From: Hyphodiscus hymeniophilus
Lineage: Eukaryota > Ascomycota > Leotiomycetes > Helotiales > Hyphodiscaceae
Assembly: GCA_016508695.1 (NCBI GenBank)
Contig: VNKQ01000017.1
Coordinates: 1,302,001 to 1,366,000 of the forward strand
Length of the DNA: 64,000 bases
Direction: 5' to 3'
Shown here in pieces: positions 1 to 11,929 of this stretch. The position numbers and the translations under genes were made by a program. The notes below the pieces were generated by a model, which ran no database searches, had not been told where the DNA came from, and saw only the letters and a list, made by a program, of their open reading frames with translations. Numbering within the stretch: position 1 is the first letter of the stretch; every line of letters starts with the position of its first letter.

Positions 1-1220
1 GGAAAGCTTGAGTCTCCCGCTCTGTCCACTACAGATACGCGGTTAAAACCCTTCTAAATATTTCTAGCCCTCTATCCCGCGTGAGACCGATGATCTGAAT
101 TCGGAGTAGAAGACAACCACGAGTACTTTCGGTCGGACCAGGAAAAGGGATTGGCCCATGGAATATTGATCTGATACGAGAATACGTAGGAGACTCGCTG
201 AAATACAAACAAACGACCAAGCTCCCCGTCGCAACCGAGCAACCGACCCCCTTTTTTTCGAATCGGCCCCCCAAAGCTACCGTGCTTCCTCATTGGTTGA
301 ATTCACGACGTGCATTTGGATCGCCACGTGATAGGTACTGCAGCTTACCGTCGAGAGCCTGCCCTCTTTGCCTAGCGCTTCTGCGTTTACTTGCTGTCCT
401 GTCCTTTCATGGGGTCTATCATAACTCGGTTTTGTCGCCAGCATATTGTTTGACGACGACCCAAAAAGGATAGACGACGAGATAGATGAGCTTCCAGGCA
501 CAGCTAGAGGGGGGAAATGTGGAGGTGAGTGAGGTGTGGCTCTTCGGATCAACAATTGCTGAGGCGTACAGGGCTGCATGGTCATGAATCGTCTGTTTTC
601 CCAAGATGATTTCCAGAAGGCTCACTTTCTCCAGCCAAATTGCATGTTCCAGGTCTGGGATGGCACAGAGAATTCGGCCCCATCGGGCCACGGGCCAGGA
701 CCTCCGTGAAAAGGAACCCATATCAGGGTAGCCTCACACAATACCAGCGTCTCATTTGTTGCTGTGGCATAGCAGCGGGATATCCTTGCTCCATTCTACA
801 TGAAGGATTTCCTTCGCCGCAATATCATTAATAGAAGTTTATGAGGGGTACTGAGCCGAGGAGCTTTCACTGGTGGACATCTCCTTGTTCTGTTAGGCCG
901 ATGCCTTCAATCTGCATGGCATGCAGGCGGGGGTTTGATGGAGAAGCTGCCCGCGAATCCGGGGCGCACCGCACTCTAGCCCAATTCTAGTCGATATTAC
1001 ACCTCCCTCCGTTTGACAGCCTGGGGGAGGATCCTTGAATGTGGGGCCATTCGAGTTCTATAGACAAGGTCCAGATCAGAGGCATGTAACACATAAAGGT
1101 TACAGATATTCCTCTGTTTGCATTCTAAGACACCATCTCGCATCTATCTTCTGGCAGACAGCCATCGATCGGTAACGTCGACAAGATCCTTCAATCAGCG
1201 TCCGAAAGTCAACCATCATA
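1..1220. other. Intergenic/promoter region upstream of sugar transporter
   Basis: No convincing gene is seen in these 1.2 kb. Open frames on both strands are short, overlap one another and lack recognisable protein motifs. The distal part has no signal I can name; the proximal 260 bp is the promoter of the sugar transporter that begins at 1221. Confidence 0.5.
959..1046 (+). promoter_or_regulatory. Cluster of possible CreA (carbon repressor) sites
   Basis: Three matches to the CreA consensus SYGGRG lie close together 175-262 bp upstream of the transporter start codon: CCGGGG at 959-964, CTGGGG at 1021-1026 and GTGGGG at 1041-1046. Closely paired sites are the functional form in Aspergillus. 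Glucose repression of a sugar permease would make sense, but the six-base consensus is weak, so this is inference only. Confidence 0.3.
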
Positions 1221-3035
1221 ATGGCGGAGAAGGCGGTTACATCTGAGCAACATGAAGTGGTCGAGCAAAACCCTACGGCTCTGGATGATGTACGTGGACA
1301 TGAACTCTGTTGTGAAATTGACGCTTGCTAATTCTCTCCCATATAGAAACATGCCGAAGTCGAAGTCAAGATCATCAGGGGAAATGAAGCCTTCAACGAG
1401 GCAATGCTTAAGGAGCCTCCAAAACCATGGACTGCTGCAACCGCCCAACTCTACCTTGCATGCTTTATTGGATTTTTCTGCGCAACAATGAACGGTTACG
1501 ACGGATCGTTGATCAACAATCTTCTCGCCAACCAGCACTTCCTGGACTTCTACCATGGACAGAACGCTGGTATCTGGGCTGGTATTATCACTTCCATGTA
1601 CCAGATCGGTGGTGTTGTCTCTCTACCATTTATTGGTCCGGCGGCCGATACCTTCGGACGACGAGCAGGCATGGTCTTTGGATGTTCTTGTATCATTATT
1701 GGTACCATCATTCAAGGTGTCGCAACCCAACAAAATGGTGTCAGACAGTTCATGGGTGGACGTTTCTTACTCGGTTTCGGTGTCAACATTGCAGCAGCTG
1801 CCGGCCCCATGTATGTCGTTGAAGTTTCCCACCCAGCATACAGAGGTGTCGTCACTGCCATCTTCAACACTTTCTGGTGAGTTACTCTGTCCACAGGTCC
1901 AAATAAATATATTCTGACTTTGCTCAGGTTCACTGGGGCCATCATTGCATCTGGTGTAGCACGAGGAGGTCTTCAGTTGGGCGGCAACGAATCATGGAGA
2001 CTCGTCATCTGGATTCAACTCATGTTCTCCAGCATCATTTTCCTCTCGGCCTATTTCCTTCCCGAATCCCCAAGATGGCTATATGTCAACAACAAGCAGC
2101 AGGCATCCAAGGCCATGCTCACCAAATTTCACGGAGATGGTAATCCCGACAGCGAGTGGGTCAAGCTTCAATTGAACGAGTACGAGGAGTTACTGGAGAT
2201 GGATGGTGCAGACAAGAGATGGTGGGATTATCGCGCGCTGTTTAAGAACAGATCCACCTGTTACCGACTTTTCTGTAACATCTGTGTCTCCGTCTTCGGC
2301 CAATGGGCTGGTAACTCCGTGTTGTCATACTTCATGAGCAAGGTCTTGGACACTATCGGCATTGACGGCAACACTGGACAAGCAAACGTCATTCTCATCA
2401 ACAACTGCCAACAATTCTGCTGGGCACTTTTCGGTGCCGCATTGGTTGACCGCGTGGGTCGTCGCCCACTGCTGTTGTTCTCCAACATCGGGTGCTGTGT
2501 TGTTTGGCTCGCCATGACTGTTTCTTCCGCCATCTACCAGGAATCCGTTCCAGCAGGTTCAACTACAGGCACGAACAAGGCCGCAGGAACAGCTTGCCTT
2601 GCCTTCATCTTCATCTTTGGTGCAGTCTACTCAATCGGTTTCACCCCCCTGCAAGCCCTCTACCCCGTCGAAGTCCTCTCCTTCGAGATGCGTGCCAAGG
2701 GTATGGGTTTCTCTGGCTTCGCTACCTCGGCCTCTGGTATGCTGAACCAATTCGCTTGGCCCGTGTCTATGGCCAAGATTGGCTGGAAGACATACATCAT
2801 CTTCACCATCTGGTGCGCCATTCAGGCTACAGTTGTCTGGTTCTGGATTCCCGAGACCAAGAATCGTACTGTAAGTTTACTCCAATTCTCCCAAAACACA
2901 AACAGAACTAACACATCACAGCTCGAGGAACTCGACGAGATCTTCAACTCCAAGAACCCAGTCAAGACATCGATAGCCAGGAAGAGACTCGGTTTCGACG
3001 CATACGGAGAGGTTGTCAACATTGAAGACGTATAA
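1221..3035 (+). CDS. MFS sugar transporter, lactose permease-like
   Basis: Sugar/H+ symporter of the major facilitator superfamily, acting in the plasma membrane. Exons 1221-1289, 1347-1876, 1928-2870 and 2922-3035 give 551 aa, the usual length for fungal sugar porters with 12 helices. Visible signatures are the N-terminal half motif around GRRAGMVFG, the PESPRWL motif after helix 6, the DRVGRRPLLL repeat in the C-terminal half, and PETKNRTLEELDEIF after helix 12, formed only when intron 3 is spliced out. The protein resembles fungal lactose/hexose permeases (LAC12/lacp group) by overall sequence, but the substrate cannot be read from sequence alone. Intron 3 (51 nt) is a multiple of three and has no stop codon, so its retention would insert 17 residues. 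The start at 1221 is the first ATG in frame and gives the charged cytosolic tail usual in this group. Confidence 0.93.
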
Positions 3036-4236
3036 ATAGCTCACTTTTTGTCGTCTTCCAACAAGTATGTCTCACTTGCAGCATTAATTACTTCTCTCTG
3101 CGCTGCTGAATGCTGTTACGACTTTGATTAAATGTATATTGCATATCTTAGCCAACGTAGTGCAATCACAACCGAGCATTGCTACTTCAGCTTTGCGATT
3201 AAACCTATTTGAATGATGATGTGACCTTGGGATGAAACCTTACTTCGTATACTGGAAAGAAAGAGTAAGGTTAAGATCGACCACGCAAGTGAACGGAAGG
3301 AGTGGCTCCGGTAGCACACGTTGCTTGAAGCTAATGGCCAGGTGATCTCCTGTTCCCCTTCTCAAGTGGCGTGTCACTTATCGAACGCTACATTATCCTG
3401 TGCCCTACTCCAGCACCTTTACTGGAGATTATGAGGAGAATTCAGGTTACTTGGGATCTGCGTTTGAATGAGAGATTAAGCGACAAGAATAGGGAGGCCT
3501 TACTCAAAGCCCATCAGAACAAATTCACATTAATGACTGCTGCTCAGACTTTTGAATGGACACGCCAACAATCTCATATATCAGGAAAGCAATCATTAAT
3601 AGCATCGTTGTCGTCGACAAGGTCAAATATCACGTGATAATATGACGTTTATCTACTCGACTCGCGTCGCGCCACGTCTATCGCCTGCTTTACTTTACCC
3701 AGTATCAAATCCAATAAGGTTCTCCAGATTCAAACTGTGCAATGTCGCAAACCAGAGAATGTCAGCCATTGGCTGATTCCAGCAATCATGCCAACATACT
3801 GACTGCCTACGACGGCCTTAATGAACGCAAGCTTTCTGCACTGAGGCACAATTCCAGTTCTACGTGATAGCTACTGATAGTCAAGAAAGCCAAATAAATC
3901 CGGATCGAAGGCGCCTCCCAAAGGGAAAGCACCGGGAACCTCGAAAGCCACTGAGATTGACATCGATATCGACGACCCAAGACAGGACTCGACTATGTTA
4001 CACACAATTGAACCAGATCCGCCGCAAAATCCGGTGCTGAAGGACGTTTCTGTATAACTTTCTGATCTCCGTTCATAGGTTATCGGTTCGATTTCGACCG
4101 ATAAATCAGCTGGAGGAAATGTTACTGTTCTTGTAAGCTGTCTTTGTATTTGGTGGAGGAATCTAATTATCTAGTTGGAACCTCTCTCCACCCACTTACG
4201 CCATCACCATGCTAGATCCAATCTTGTCGCAAAAGT
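3036..4236. other. Intergenic region between convergent genes
   Basis: 1.2 kb between the 3' ends of the sugar transporter and the GT2 gene. No gene is supported: the longest frame (3371-3637, +) starts with GTG and has no family features. It contains a TCACGTGA octamer (3630-3637) and a small hairpin at 4080-4104 with an 8-bp perfect stem (TTATCGGT/ACCGATAA). Confidence 0.5.
3630..3637. promoter_or_regulatory. TCACGTGA octamer (E-box palindrome)
   Basis: Perfect 8-bp palindrome with a CACGTG core, the class of site bound by fungal bHLH factors such as Cbf1. It lies in intergenic DNA. The same octamer recurs at 8203, 25466, 30556 and 31793. Binding here is inference. Confidence 0.3.
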
Positions 4237-7113
4237 CTAAAACAGAATCGTAAACACCGGTAACATACAATGTCCCACGATCTGGTTCGCAATCGGTACA
4301 ATACTTGTCCAAGCCGAAATCCTCCACCCATCAGGGGCATACAGAGAGAGATAAATCATACATCCACTCAAGCACGCCATAAAAATGAGCACGAAGCGGA
4401 ATGTCTTCCAGACGCGCTCCATGCCGACGAAGAAACCGCCGCTTTCAAGCTCTTTGGCAGTGGAGGACCATTCGATGGGCAGAGAGAACATGTGTGCGAG
4501 CAACGCGTAAGAGATGTGCCACGAGAGACCACCAAAGAATATCACTGTTAGGTATTAGTTGACGGAAATGAGGAGGAGTAAGAGGGGAGAGAGAACGTAC
4601 GGAAGAATGGCATCCAGGTGAAAGCCTCGACCAAGGCCCAAAAGAAGACTTTCTCGCCAAGTCTGTGTCTGTACCAGGCAAATGCGATCGGACTGATGAT
4701 CAAGAAGATGAACAGCGTTCCACACAGCATATCCCAAGACGGTAAGTAACTATGATCTAGCACATCCGCAAACCAGCCGGTGAGAAAGTAGTTCGTGACT
4801 GACAAGGGAAGTGCAGCGCCGATGGCATAGTATGTACCGATGTAGCCGAGAATGGTGAATTTCGCAGAAACCTTCATGTTGGACCCGAGGAAGCGGATGA
4901 AGAGAGGGGTAAACGGTCCACGGTAGAGCCATTTATGAACTGGGTGGAAGATCTGATAGGCTATTAGTGAATGCTCGGGAAAATTGCGAAAGGTTTGAGG
5001 GAATTTACCAATTCTGAACAGCCGTACGCGTATTTTTCCCAACGCAGAAGCTCGTCAAATGCTGTGAGTGAAACACCCTCTTTGAATTCTCCTTGGTCTG
5101 CATGATATCAGTATAGCTATGAATGTTACGAGTTGGGCATGTTACCATATGTTGAAAGCCTCACAACGAAGCCGGCTGTCTGGAGGCGGAGGGACATATC
5201 GAAGTCTTCCGAGACATGACTCTCAGACCAGAACTTTTCTTTCCCATCTTCCATGAAAGAGACACTCTGGATCGCTTTCCATCGAAGGAAAGCATTGTGA
5301 CCGACGAACGGAGCACAGTCACCGCTACCAACAGAAAACCTAATCAGGAGGTAGACAAGACTGGTGAAATATGTGACTGAGACTGTTAAGATCCATCATC
5401 GACACACGGGAATGGAAACACATACTGGCATTCTCAAAAACGCTGTGGATTACTTGCATCACACCCGACGCATGCTGGATAATGGCGACTTCTGGGCTCT
5501 CTTCCATTTCCATTGCACCAAGCGACAGACAGTTCTCCGGCTGCTTAGGTCAGTACAAATTCACAACTCAGGAAGAGGAGACTCACCACTCGCGTATCAC
5601 AATCGATGATCAAGATCACGTCACCCATTCTAACATTACCCTCAGCCATTGTCATTCCACCATCTGCCTCGAGCATGCTTTCTAATGCTTGGTCATAGAG
5701 TGCTTCTTCTTCGTCCACAGAGAGGTCTTCCTCCGGTCTGCCTTCTCGAACCGACTTCTCTTTCATTAACCGCAGTAGCTCGTCCTCGACCTTCAGACTG
5801 AAGCTTAGGCAGTAGTTCATGTTGGAGGCCTTCTTGAATTTCCCCGCTCGCACGAAGCCGTCTTTCCCGTGGGCCGGTCGAGCACACCATCCGATATTGT
5901 TCGCTCGATAGAACCGCTTTCTCATTTCCGCCACCTCAGGTTTCACTGCCTGCATTCCATCTTCGCAGACGTAAATACTTGCAGTTCCGCCCAAGTTCTC
6001 ATAATGTCGGATCGCTGGAATCAGACTATTGATGGTTGGGATAATGACACCCTTCAATCCCTCCTTGTACACTGGCATCTGGATTGTGATGTGTGGGAAT
6101 TCTATGTTTGCATGCCGTCTAATATCTGGAGCCCGAGAGCTGTAGTAGCGAGAGTTGCCCATCTTGACGTCGGTCATAGGACCAAAGATCTGGAAACCAG
6201 TTCCAACGACGACAATTGTGAAGAATAGCGTGAAAAACATGAATATAGGTAAAGTGATAAGCAGAGCCAATCGTGGTAGTGCAACCGTACCGAGGGCATG
6301 CACTTCTATAACAATCAACCTAACGGCAAGGCATTCGATAATCATAAGTAGGCACATCGCAAGCCCCACCATTACAGAGTGAGAGAGCAAGAACGGGCGG
6401 GCCGGTGATGTAAGAGACTCCTCGTCTTCTGCACCAAGGTCGCTCTCATCAACAATGGCGACATTCTTCTCTCCCTTGTCTCCGTTGTACGTGTTAGCAG
6501 AGCTTCGAGTCGAGTAAACGCTCGGTGTTCGCTGTACACGGGGAGTGACGGTAGTGGTTTGGTGTCGACTGTGATAAGCGGTAGGGGGAGTCACAGGGAT
6601 TGGAACACCCCATATCTGAGAATGATCAGCATGAGTTGTAGATTGTGGGTCCTGAAAATTTACCGAACTCATCAGCTTGCTTTCCACGTTGGAACCTTGA
6701 AGCATGATATCATCTGCAGAATTGGTCCAAACCAGCACCATCCTGGGTTCTCTGACGAAGCAGCAGAAATCTCTCCTACGCACACCAGCTCCATCTCTGG
6801 CGAGATCTCGCAGTGAGTCGACAACAGGCACTGTGAGGTTGTTGGGTGCCAGTGTAATCTCAGAGTCGTCTCTTGAAACTCGCGTGAACAAAAGACTCGT
6901 GATATCAGAGGACATTGTAAAGAGTACCTCAAGATTCAGAGCAGCACAAACGGTTTTGAGGTCCTCATCAAGGGTTTGAGGTTCCATGATGTACCGTACG
7001 TCGTCTGCATGCTGAACTCGCATCACGATACCAAGAGAGGTGGGGTTATCGGCTTTTTGGTCCTGCTGAAGCCAACCTTGTTCTTGAAACCGACGATAGA
7101 GAAAATGAGACAT
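4237..7113 (-). CDS. GT2: Processive family-2 glycosyltransferase (fungal GT2, surface hyphal growth type)
   Basis: Membrane-bound inverting glycosyltransferase of the group described in Zymoseptoria and Fusarium as needed for hyphal extension on solid surfaces; the polymer made is not established. Seven exons (7113-6664, 6615-5587, 5540-5426, 5376-5146, 5097-5009, 4952-4601, 4544-4237) encode 857 aa. Order: a cytosolic N-terminal domain with Ser/Thr-rich linker, two membrane helices, the catalytic domain opening with HITIQMPVYKEG, the DCDTR metal-binding DxD motif, GHNAFLRW, the acidic SEDFDM catalytic motif, then DELLRWEKYAYGC, which occupies the place of the Q/RxxRW motif of processive enzymes, followed by four to five C-terminal helices. 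The first intron (6616-6663, 48 nt) is in frame and stop-free. An in-frame 87-codon open stretch (7389-7126) lies just upstream, ending 12 nt before this start and followed by a branch-point-like CTAAC and AG, so a further 5' exon is possible. Confidence 0.92.
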
Positions 7114-7125
7114 CTTGTGGATTAG

Positions 7126-7389
7126 TTAGTATGCCGAATGACTTTGGTCGACGTGGGGATTGCTTGCCATGGTTGACCGAGTATACTCATCAATATTGCT
7201 GTGGCCTTGCAACAAGGTTTGGGGGACTTGATACCTTGAGCTTCGATGAATCAAAGCTGGAGGGGGGCGTGCAATAATTGAATCATGAGAGTCCTCTGAC
7301 ATAATGGTAGACAAGGGTGTTGAGTGCTCCATTGAACTTCGCGATGAAGGCAAGGAGAAACTCTTCTGGTGATTAAGACTATGAGCCAT
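7126..7389 (-). other. Upstream ORF or possible extra 5' exon of GT2
   Basis: An 87-codon ATG-initiated frame, in the same frame as GT2 and ending 12 nt before its ATG. It is rich in Ser, His and Pro and has no domain. The sequence between its end and the GT2 start contains CTAAC and ends in AG, as in an intron 3' end, but I could not find a consensus donor that keeps the frame. It may be an upstream ORF in the leader or the true N-terminus of GT2. Confidence 0.3.
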
Positions 7390-9182
7390 GGAGTGGAAGA
7401 TTAAAACTGATCATTGCATATGTGCGGCACCTTGAGCATTTTGTTTGACATACTTTCAGCAAAATGAGAATTATTCAGCAAGGAAAAAGATGCCGCTACT
7501 ACGACGGCACATCCGAGTGAAGTCGAACAACGGGAAGGCAATGAAACTAGCTGAACAACTATCGGGACAAAAATGAATATCCAAAAGCATACTGCCGGCG
7601 GGAATAAACCACAGACTAGAGCTGCTGGCCAGAGTAGCCAGGAAATGTGGCTGAACTGTCCGAGGCGACGAGGCAGAACCTCTACGGGAAGGACCAGAAG
7701 AAGCCATATTTCGTTCCCTATTGGATGTTAAACGATCGATAGACGAACATTGTGGCGTACAATAGTGGTTTGTCATGGTTGATCTCTCAGCCCTGCGAGT
7801 AACGGCCCTGGGGTACATAATGATATGCAGGGGTGCAACAAGAAAATGTGGCATGAGACCCGGGAATCGGGGACCTCGCTACCTGGTACCTGGATATCGC
7901 AGAAATCGGTCGATATCGGACCGCGGTCGAGAGACTGAGCATAGACCGTATCCGTCCGAGGATAGTCCCTACCATTGGATCATCCCACCCTTACCAATTC
8001 ATGGGAATGGAATCCTGCATACTCGCTGAAGACTGAGATTTCGATCTGGCTTCCGCAAGCTCATGGTCTACTTCTCTGCTCGGGTCTTTTCTTCTCACTT
8101 GAATCCCGAAGCCTGCGTACTAACGCTGGTGTATACGGGGAGGGAGTTGAGAGAGAAACGAGACTGTCGTTGCTAAAAGCGTCCATGCGCCCAGTTTGGT
8201 CATCACGTGATCGAGCAAAAAGCCTGCACTGGCGTAGATACCGAACTCCGCTGACCAGGATACTCCGGAGTCCGTACAGTACGGGTGCAGTAATATCACA
8301 AAGCCAATCCCACAAGATCGGAGAAGGGAAAAAGGAAAATCCGAAAAAGCCACAATCACCTGATAAATATGGAAAAACTTGCGCCCGGGACTTGCCACGG
8401 GTCCAGCCGCAGATGACGAAAGGGTGCTATAACCGTCTTGATTCGTTACTTTTACGAGTATTACCTCAGCAAGATCTGTCTCCAAAACCTTATCTTTGCA
8501 ACCAACTCTTTCCGGCCTGGACAAACATTCCACGGACCACAAACTCGATCTGATCCGGAGACTGAATGACATATTCTGCACTACTTATTGCCCGGGTTTT
8601 CTCGGACACGGGTTCGCCGAGTACTTGGGTCCTGGGCGTCTATTAGTCAATATCTTGGCGTTTATTCTTTTCATTTGCAAGACTTAATCCAGTCACAGTA
8701 CCCGATCAGCGTCTAGTCGGCGCCTCTAAACGCCTTCATGCCCCTTTGAGTCCTTTGAAGAAGTTTTCTAGTGCAGGAGAATTGGATGGCATGTGATTCC
8801 CTCATACTGTTCGTCTCCCAAGCTGCATTACTTCCGGATTAGGTTCTTTACTGGTGTCGATATCGGCACTTGAGATATTTTGACATAGAGAGTTTGATAA
8901 TGATGTGATCCACTGCCCCACGTACTTGTAAAGCTCGGTAAGGCAGGGTAAAATGCTGTGATATCAAAGTCTTCTACGCAGCTCCCAAACCCTCTTCACA
9001 AACCCCCAGTGGAAGCTCTTCTGTTTGAACGTTCTGGAAGTCCGAAGTACATATTTAATCTGATTCGAAAAGTATCTTGGCTTGACTCTTAAGCCTGCTT
9101 CCCCCACAAATTCCGTGCTTCGAACTACTGCATCCAAGGATTTGTGGTCTCATTTTCTGTAACACCCGACTCTGCCACCAGC
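7390..9182. other. Divergent promoter region between GT2 and GH16 genes
   Basis: 1.8 kb with no supported gene; frames on both strands are short and overlap. It must hold both promoters. A TCACGTGA octamer occurs at 8203-8210, and GATATC/CGATATCGG-type short palindromes occur around 7890-7930. Confidence 0.5.
8203..8210. promoter_or_regulatory. TCACGTGA octamer (E-box palindrome)
   Basis: Second copy of the 8-bp palindrome with CACGTG core, about 1 kb upstream of both the GT2 and the GH16 start codons. Regulatory role is inferred only. Confidence 0.3.
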
Positions 9183-11010
9183 ATGGAGAAACAAAATCTA
9201 GGATCTCACGACGCCACGGTCATGGACAACGATTCATTCTTTGCCTTGAGTGCTATCGACAATCCTTTCAAAACGCCGCTCACCCAATCTAGAGTTGGGT
9301 CAAGAGCAGCTTCGATCCATTCTTCTGCAGCAGTCTCATATGTATCAGGTACGTTCTCAAAATACATCCCTGATAGGAGAACTTCATCTCAAAATTTTGA
9401 AGCACCCGTGAGACCGCCGAGGCAGCGAAAATTCAAGTCCGCCCGCCTCATGGGCACCTACGATAAACCATGGACACAGAACAAAGATCCTCGTATGGTG
9501 TGGGATAAGGTGTTTTTCTGGGGTCTTGCACTTGTGGGGTTGGGGGTAGGAGCATACATAATCTACACCGGTTGGAACAGTGTCGAGAATCCATCTGTAA
9601 GGTCTCATCTTCGATTTCATTGATCTTCGCCATTAACAAAAAATAGTATTGCTTGATGTTCGAAGACGATTTCAGCAACGGCATTAACGACAAAGATTGG
9701 AACTACGAAGTTGAACTAAGTGGATATGGTTCGGGCTCCTTTGACTGGACGACGAAGGATGAGAAGAATGCGTATGCAGATGAGAAAGGATTGCACATCG
9801 TTCCTACAGTCACAACCGAGGCCACAAACATCAATGTGACCCAGACACTCAACGGATACACACTCAATCTTACAGCCGAGGGGGTCTGCACCAGCTCCGA
9901 TCCATTGGACTGTGTCCGAGTAAGCAACTCGACCACAGGATCTGTAATTAATCCAGTAAGGAGCGCTCGTTTAACGACAAAGGGCAAGCACAGTATTACC
10001 TACGGAAAAGTTGAGGTAGTAGCCAAATTACCTAAGGGATCTTGGTTGTGGCCAGCCATCTGGTGAGTTTGGTGTTTTCTATGAACCGAGACATGAGACC
10101 ACGGTTCGCTAATCGGATAACTCATGTAGGATGATGCCAGAAGACAGTGTGTACGGCGGTTGGCCTGCAAGTGGGGAGATCGACATCATGGAGTCCAAAG
10201 GCAACGACGGGAGCTCGTGAGTTCAAAATCAGATGCATTTGAAACCGAGCTAATCAACCGCAGATATCGTGGTGGTCGTAACCTTGTACGTTGCTGTTCC
10301 GCGATACATCAGTCATAATCACTAACGTATCGAATAGGTTGGTGGTACACTTCACTGGGCACCCCAGGCTGTTCTCGACGCTTTTTATCGCACCAGCGGA
10401 GTACGATATCTGAAGAGGAACGATTACTCCGACTCCTTTCATACCTATGCAGTGGAGTGGAGTGAGAACTACATTTATACTTGGGTCGATTCACGCATCG
10501 CTGTAAGTACTACGTACTCTGAATCGGGCAGACACTGATACGAACCAGCAATCAATGTATATTCCATTCGGAAAGAAGTATGGGAACATGTATGAGCGAG
10601 GCCACTTCTCTGGGATGAGTGTAAATGGATCTGAGCCTGTGAGTTTCGGCCCTCAGTCCCGATATCTTCATTTGCTGACAAGCGCAGCTGGACCCCTGGT
10701 CGGTGACTGGACGTTATAACACTCCATTTGATGAAGCCTTCTATCTCATCTTGAATGTCGCTGTTGGGGCCACCAACGGTTACTTCACGTAAGTTTTATC
10801 AATCATCCCTGTTTATTCCGAATATTTCTCTCTGACAATTGCAACAGAGAAGGATATCGAAACAAGCCATGGGTTGACGGATCGGAAACTGCTGCGAAGC
10901 AATTCTTGGAATCCCAACCAGCGTGGGAACCCACTTGGGGCGAAGGCGATACCCGCGGAATGACGGTGCAAAGTGTCAAGATGTTTAGTCGCGGTGTTTG
11001 TGGCGCATAG
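9183..11010 (+). CDS. Membrane-anchored GH16 beta-glucanase-like protein
   Basis: Likely acts on cell-wall beta-1,3-glucan at the cell surface. Eight exons (9183-9596, 9647-10062, 10130-10216, 10264-10285, 10338-10502, 10549-10638, 10688-10788, 10848-11010) give 485 aa. A disordered, basic cytosolic N-terminus is followed by one transmembrane helix at about residues 108-129 and no cleavable signal, so a type II membrane protein. The luminal/extracellular domain is GH16 of the glucanase/beta-glucan recognition group: FEDDFSNGIN at its start, KGSWLWPAIWMMPED, and the catalytic ExDxxE motif as SGEIDIMES, intact, so hydrolysis or transglycosylation is possible. It differs from KRE6/SKN1, which are larger. 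Exon 4 is a 22-nt microexon. The ATG at 9183 is used; an in-frame GTG 39 nt upstream is not a normal fungal start. Confidence 0.9.
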
Positions 11011-11261
11011 GCTTGATTTGTTTGTGTGAATGTTTTATACCAATGCAGGGAGTACAGCGAGGGTAATTGCTAGAACTAGATTCAAGTGCTGGGCACTGAC
11101 CAATACGAATATAAATCCATCTGTCTGTCGTGTCACTGAACTCCATCACTCTTTGTGGGTTTTGTTGCTCACTCGCACCGATCTTGCTAAATCAGCCTTG
11201 AATCTTTCGATTCGGACTTTATTACTGCCTCAAATCTCAAAAGTAATCCTCATACTGCCGC

Positions 11262-11291
11262 CACCAGTGGGTGCAGGAACTACCCGCGCAC
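11262..11291 (+). repeat. Left terminal inverted repeat of the MITE
   Basis: 30 nt, GC-rich, inverted match to 11689-11718 with one C/T difference. Confidence 0.9.
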
Positions 11292-11688
11292 CCCCTAGAT
11301 TTAGCCGAAACCCATCAAAATCCCTCTACTTTATGACTTTATAACTCTATGAATTTATATTACGAGGATAAATAATATATTATATATAGGCTAATCAAAC
11401 TTAGTAGAATAGACCTTACTAAGAAAGTTGTCTTTAAAATCTACTCTATAAGGTTTTATTAAAGAATAAAAATTTTACTAGTAAAAGTATAGTACAAATC
11501 TAGCTCCCAAAAGCTATAATCTAGTAAGAGCTATAAATAAAAAATCTAAAGAGTACAAACTTAAGAATAGATTCTGTTTGACTTATCATTTCAGTTTCAA
11601 AGAAAAATAATAAGAAGGTGCTTTATTATTATATTATAGAACGGCTAAAACTGTGCTTTCTTTGGTGTGTTTTTAGCGAATCTCGGCC

Positions 11689-11718
11689 GTGCGCGGGTAA
11701 TTCCTGCACCCACTGGTG
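11689..11718 (-). repeat. Right terminal inverted repeat of the MITE
   Basis: Inverted partner of 11262-11291, 29 of 30 positions identical. Confidence 0.9.
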
Positions 11719-11929
11719 CGGCTATGTAGGAAATAAAGCCTATGTCTCCATTGACTTCCTTTAAATAGAGTTCAAGATGAGGTGAGATCCATGCAATGCT
11801 ATTGTTATGCCTCTAATGATTTCCGAATCAAAAGCATCGATTCAAAGCAATGCTCCGCTCAGTCCCCAGACGAGCTTTTAACCCCAACGCCGAAATGCAA
11901 CGCTACACTCCCCCAAATATATTGAGAGA

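Larger units (their letters stand above)
11255..11722. mobile_element. MITE-like non-autonomous DNA transposon
   Basis: Two 30-nt terminal inverted repeats, 11262-11291 and 11689-11718, match at 29 of 30 positions (begin CACCAGTGGGTGCAGGAA). Similarity continues outward as an imperfect GCCGC stretch to a TA dinucleotide on each side (11253-11254 and 11723-11724), which would fit the TA target duplication of Tc1/mariner-type elements. The interior of about 400 bp is strongly AT-rich, has no long open frame and contrasts sharply with the GC-rich ends. That pattern suits a miniature inverted-repeat element, perhaps altered by repeat-induced point mutation. It sits between the 3' ends of the GH16 and RGG genes. 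Confidence 0.85.

Noticed and set aside
3371..3637. 88-codon plus-strand frame in the gap after the sugar transporter
   Set aside because: Begins with GTG, not ATG, has no family features and no supporting introns.
5869..6382. Plus-strand frames inside the GT2 gene
   Set aside because: Antisense shadows of a strongly conserved coding exon.
9144..9182. GTG-initiated N-terminal extension of the GH16 protein
   Set aside because: GTG is not a normal fungal nuclear start; ATG at 9183 is in frame and gives a plausible N-terminus.
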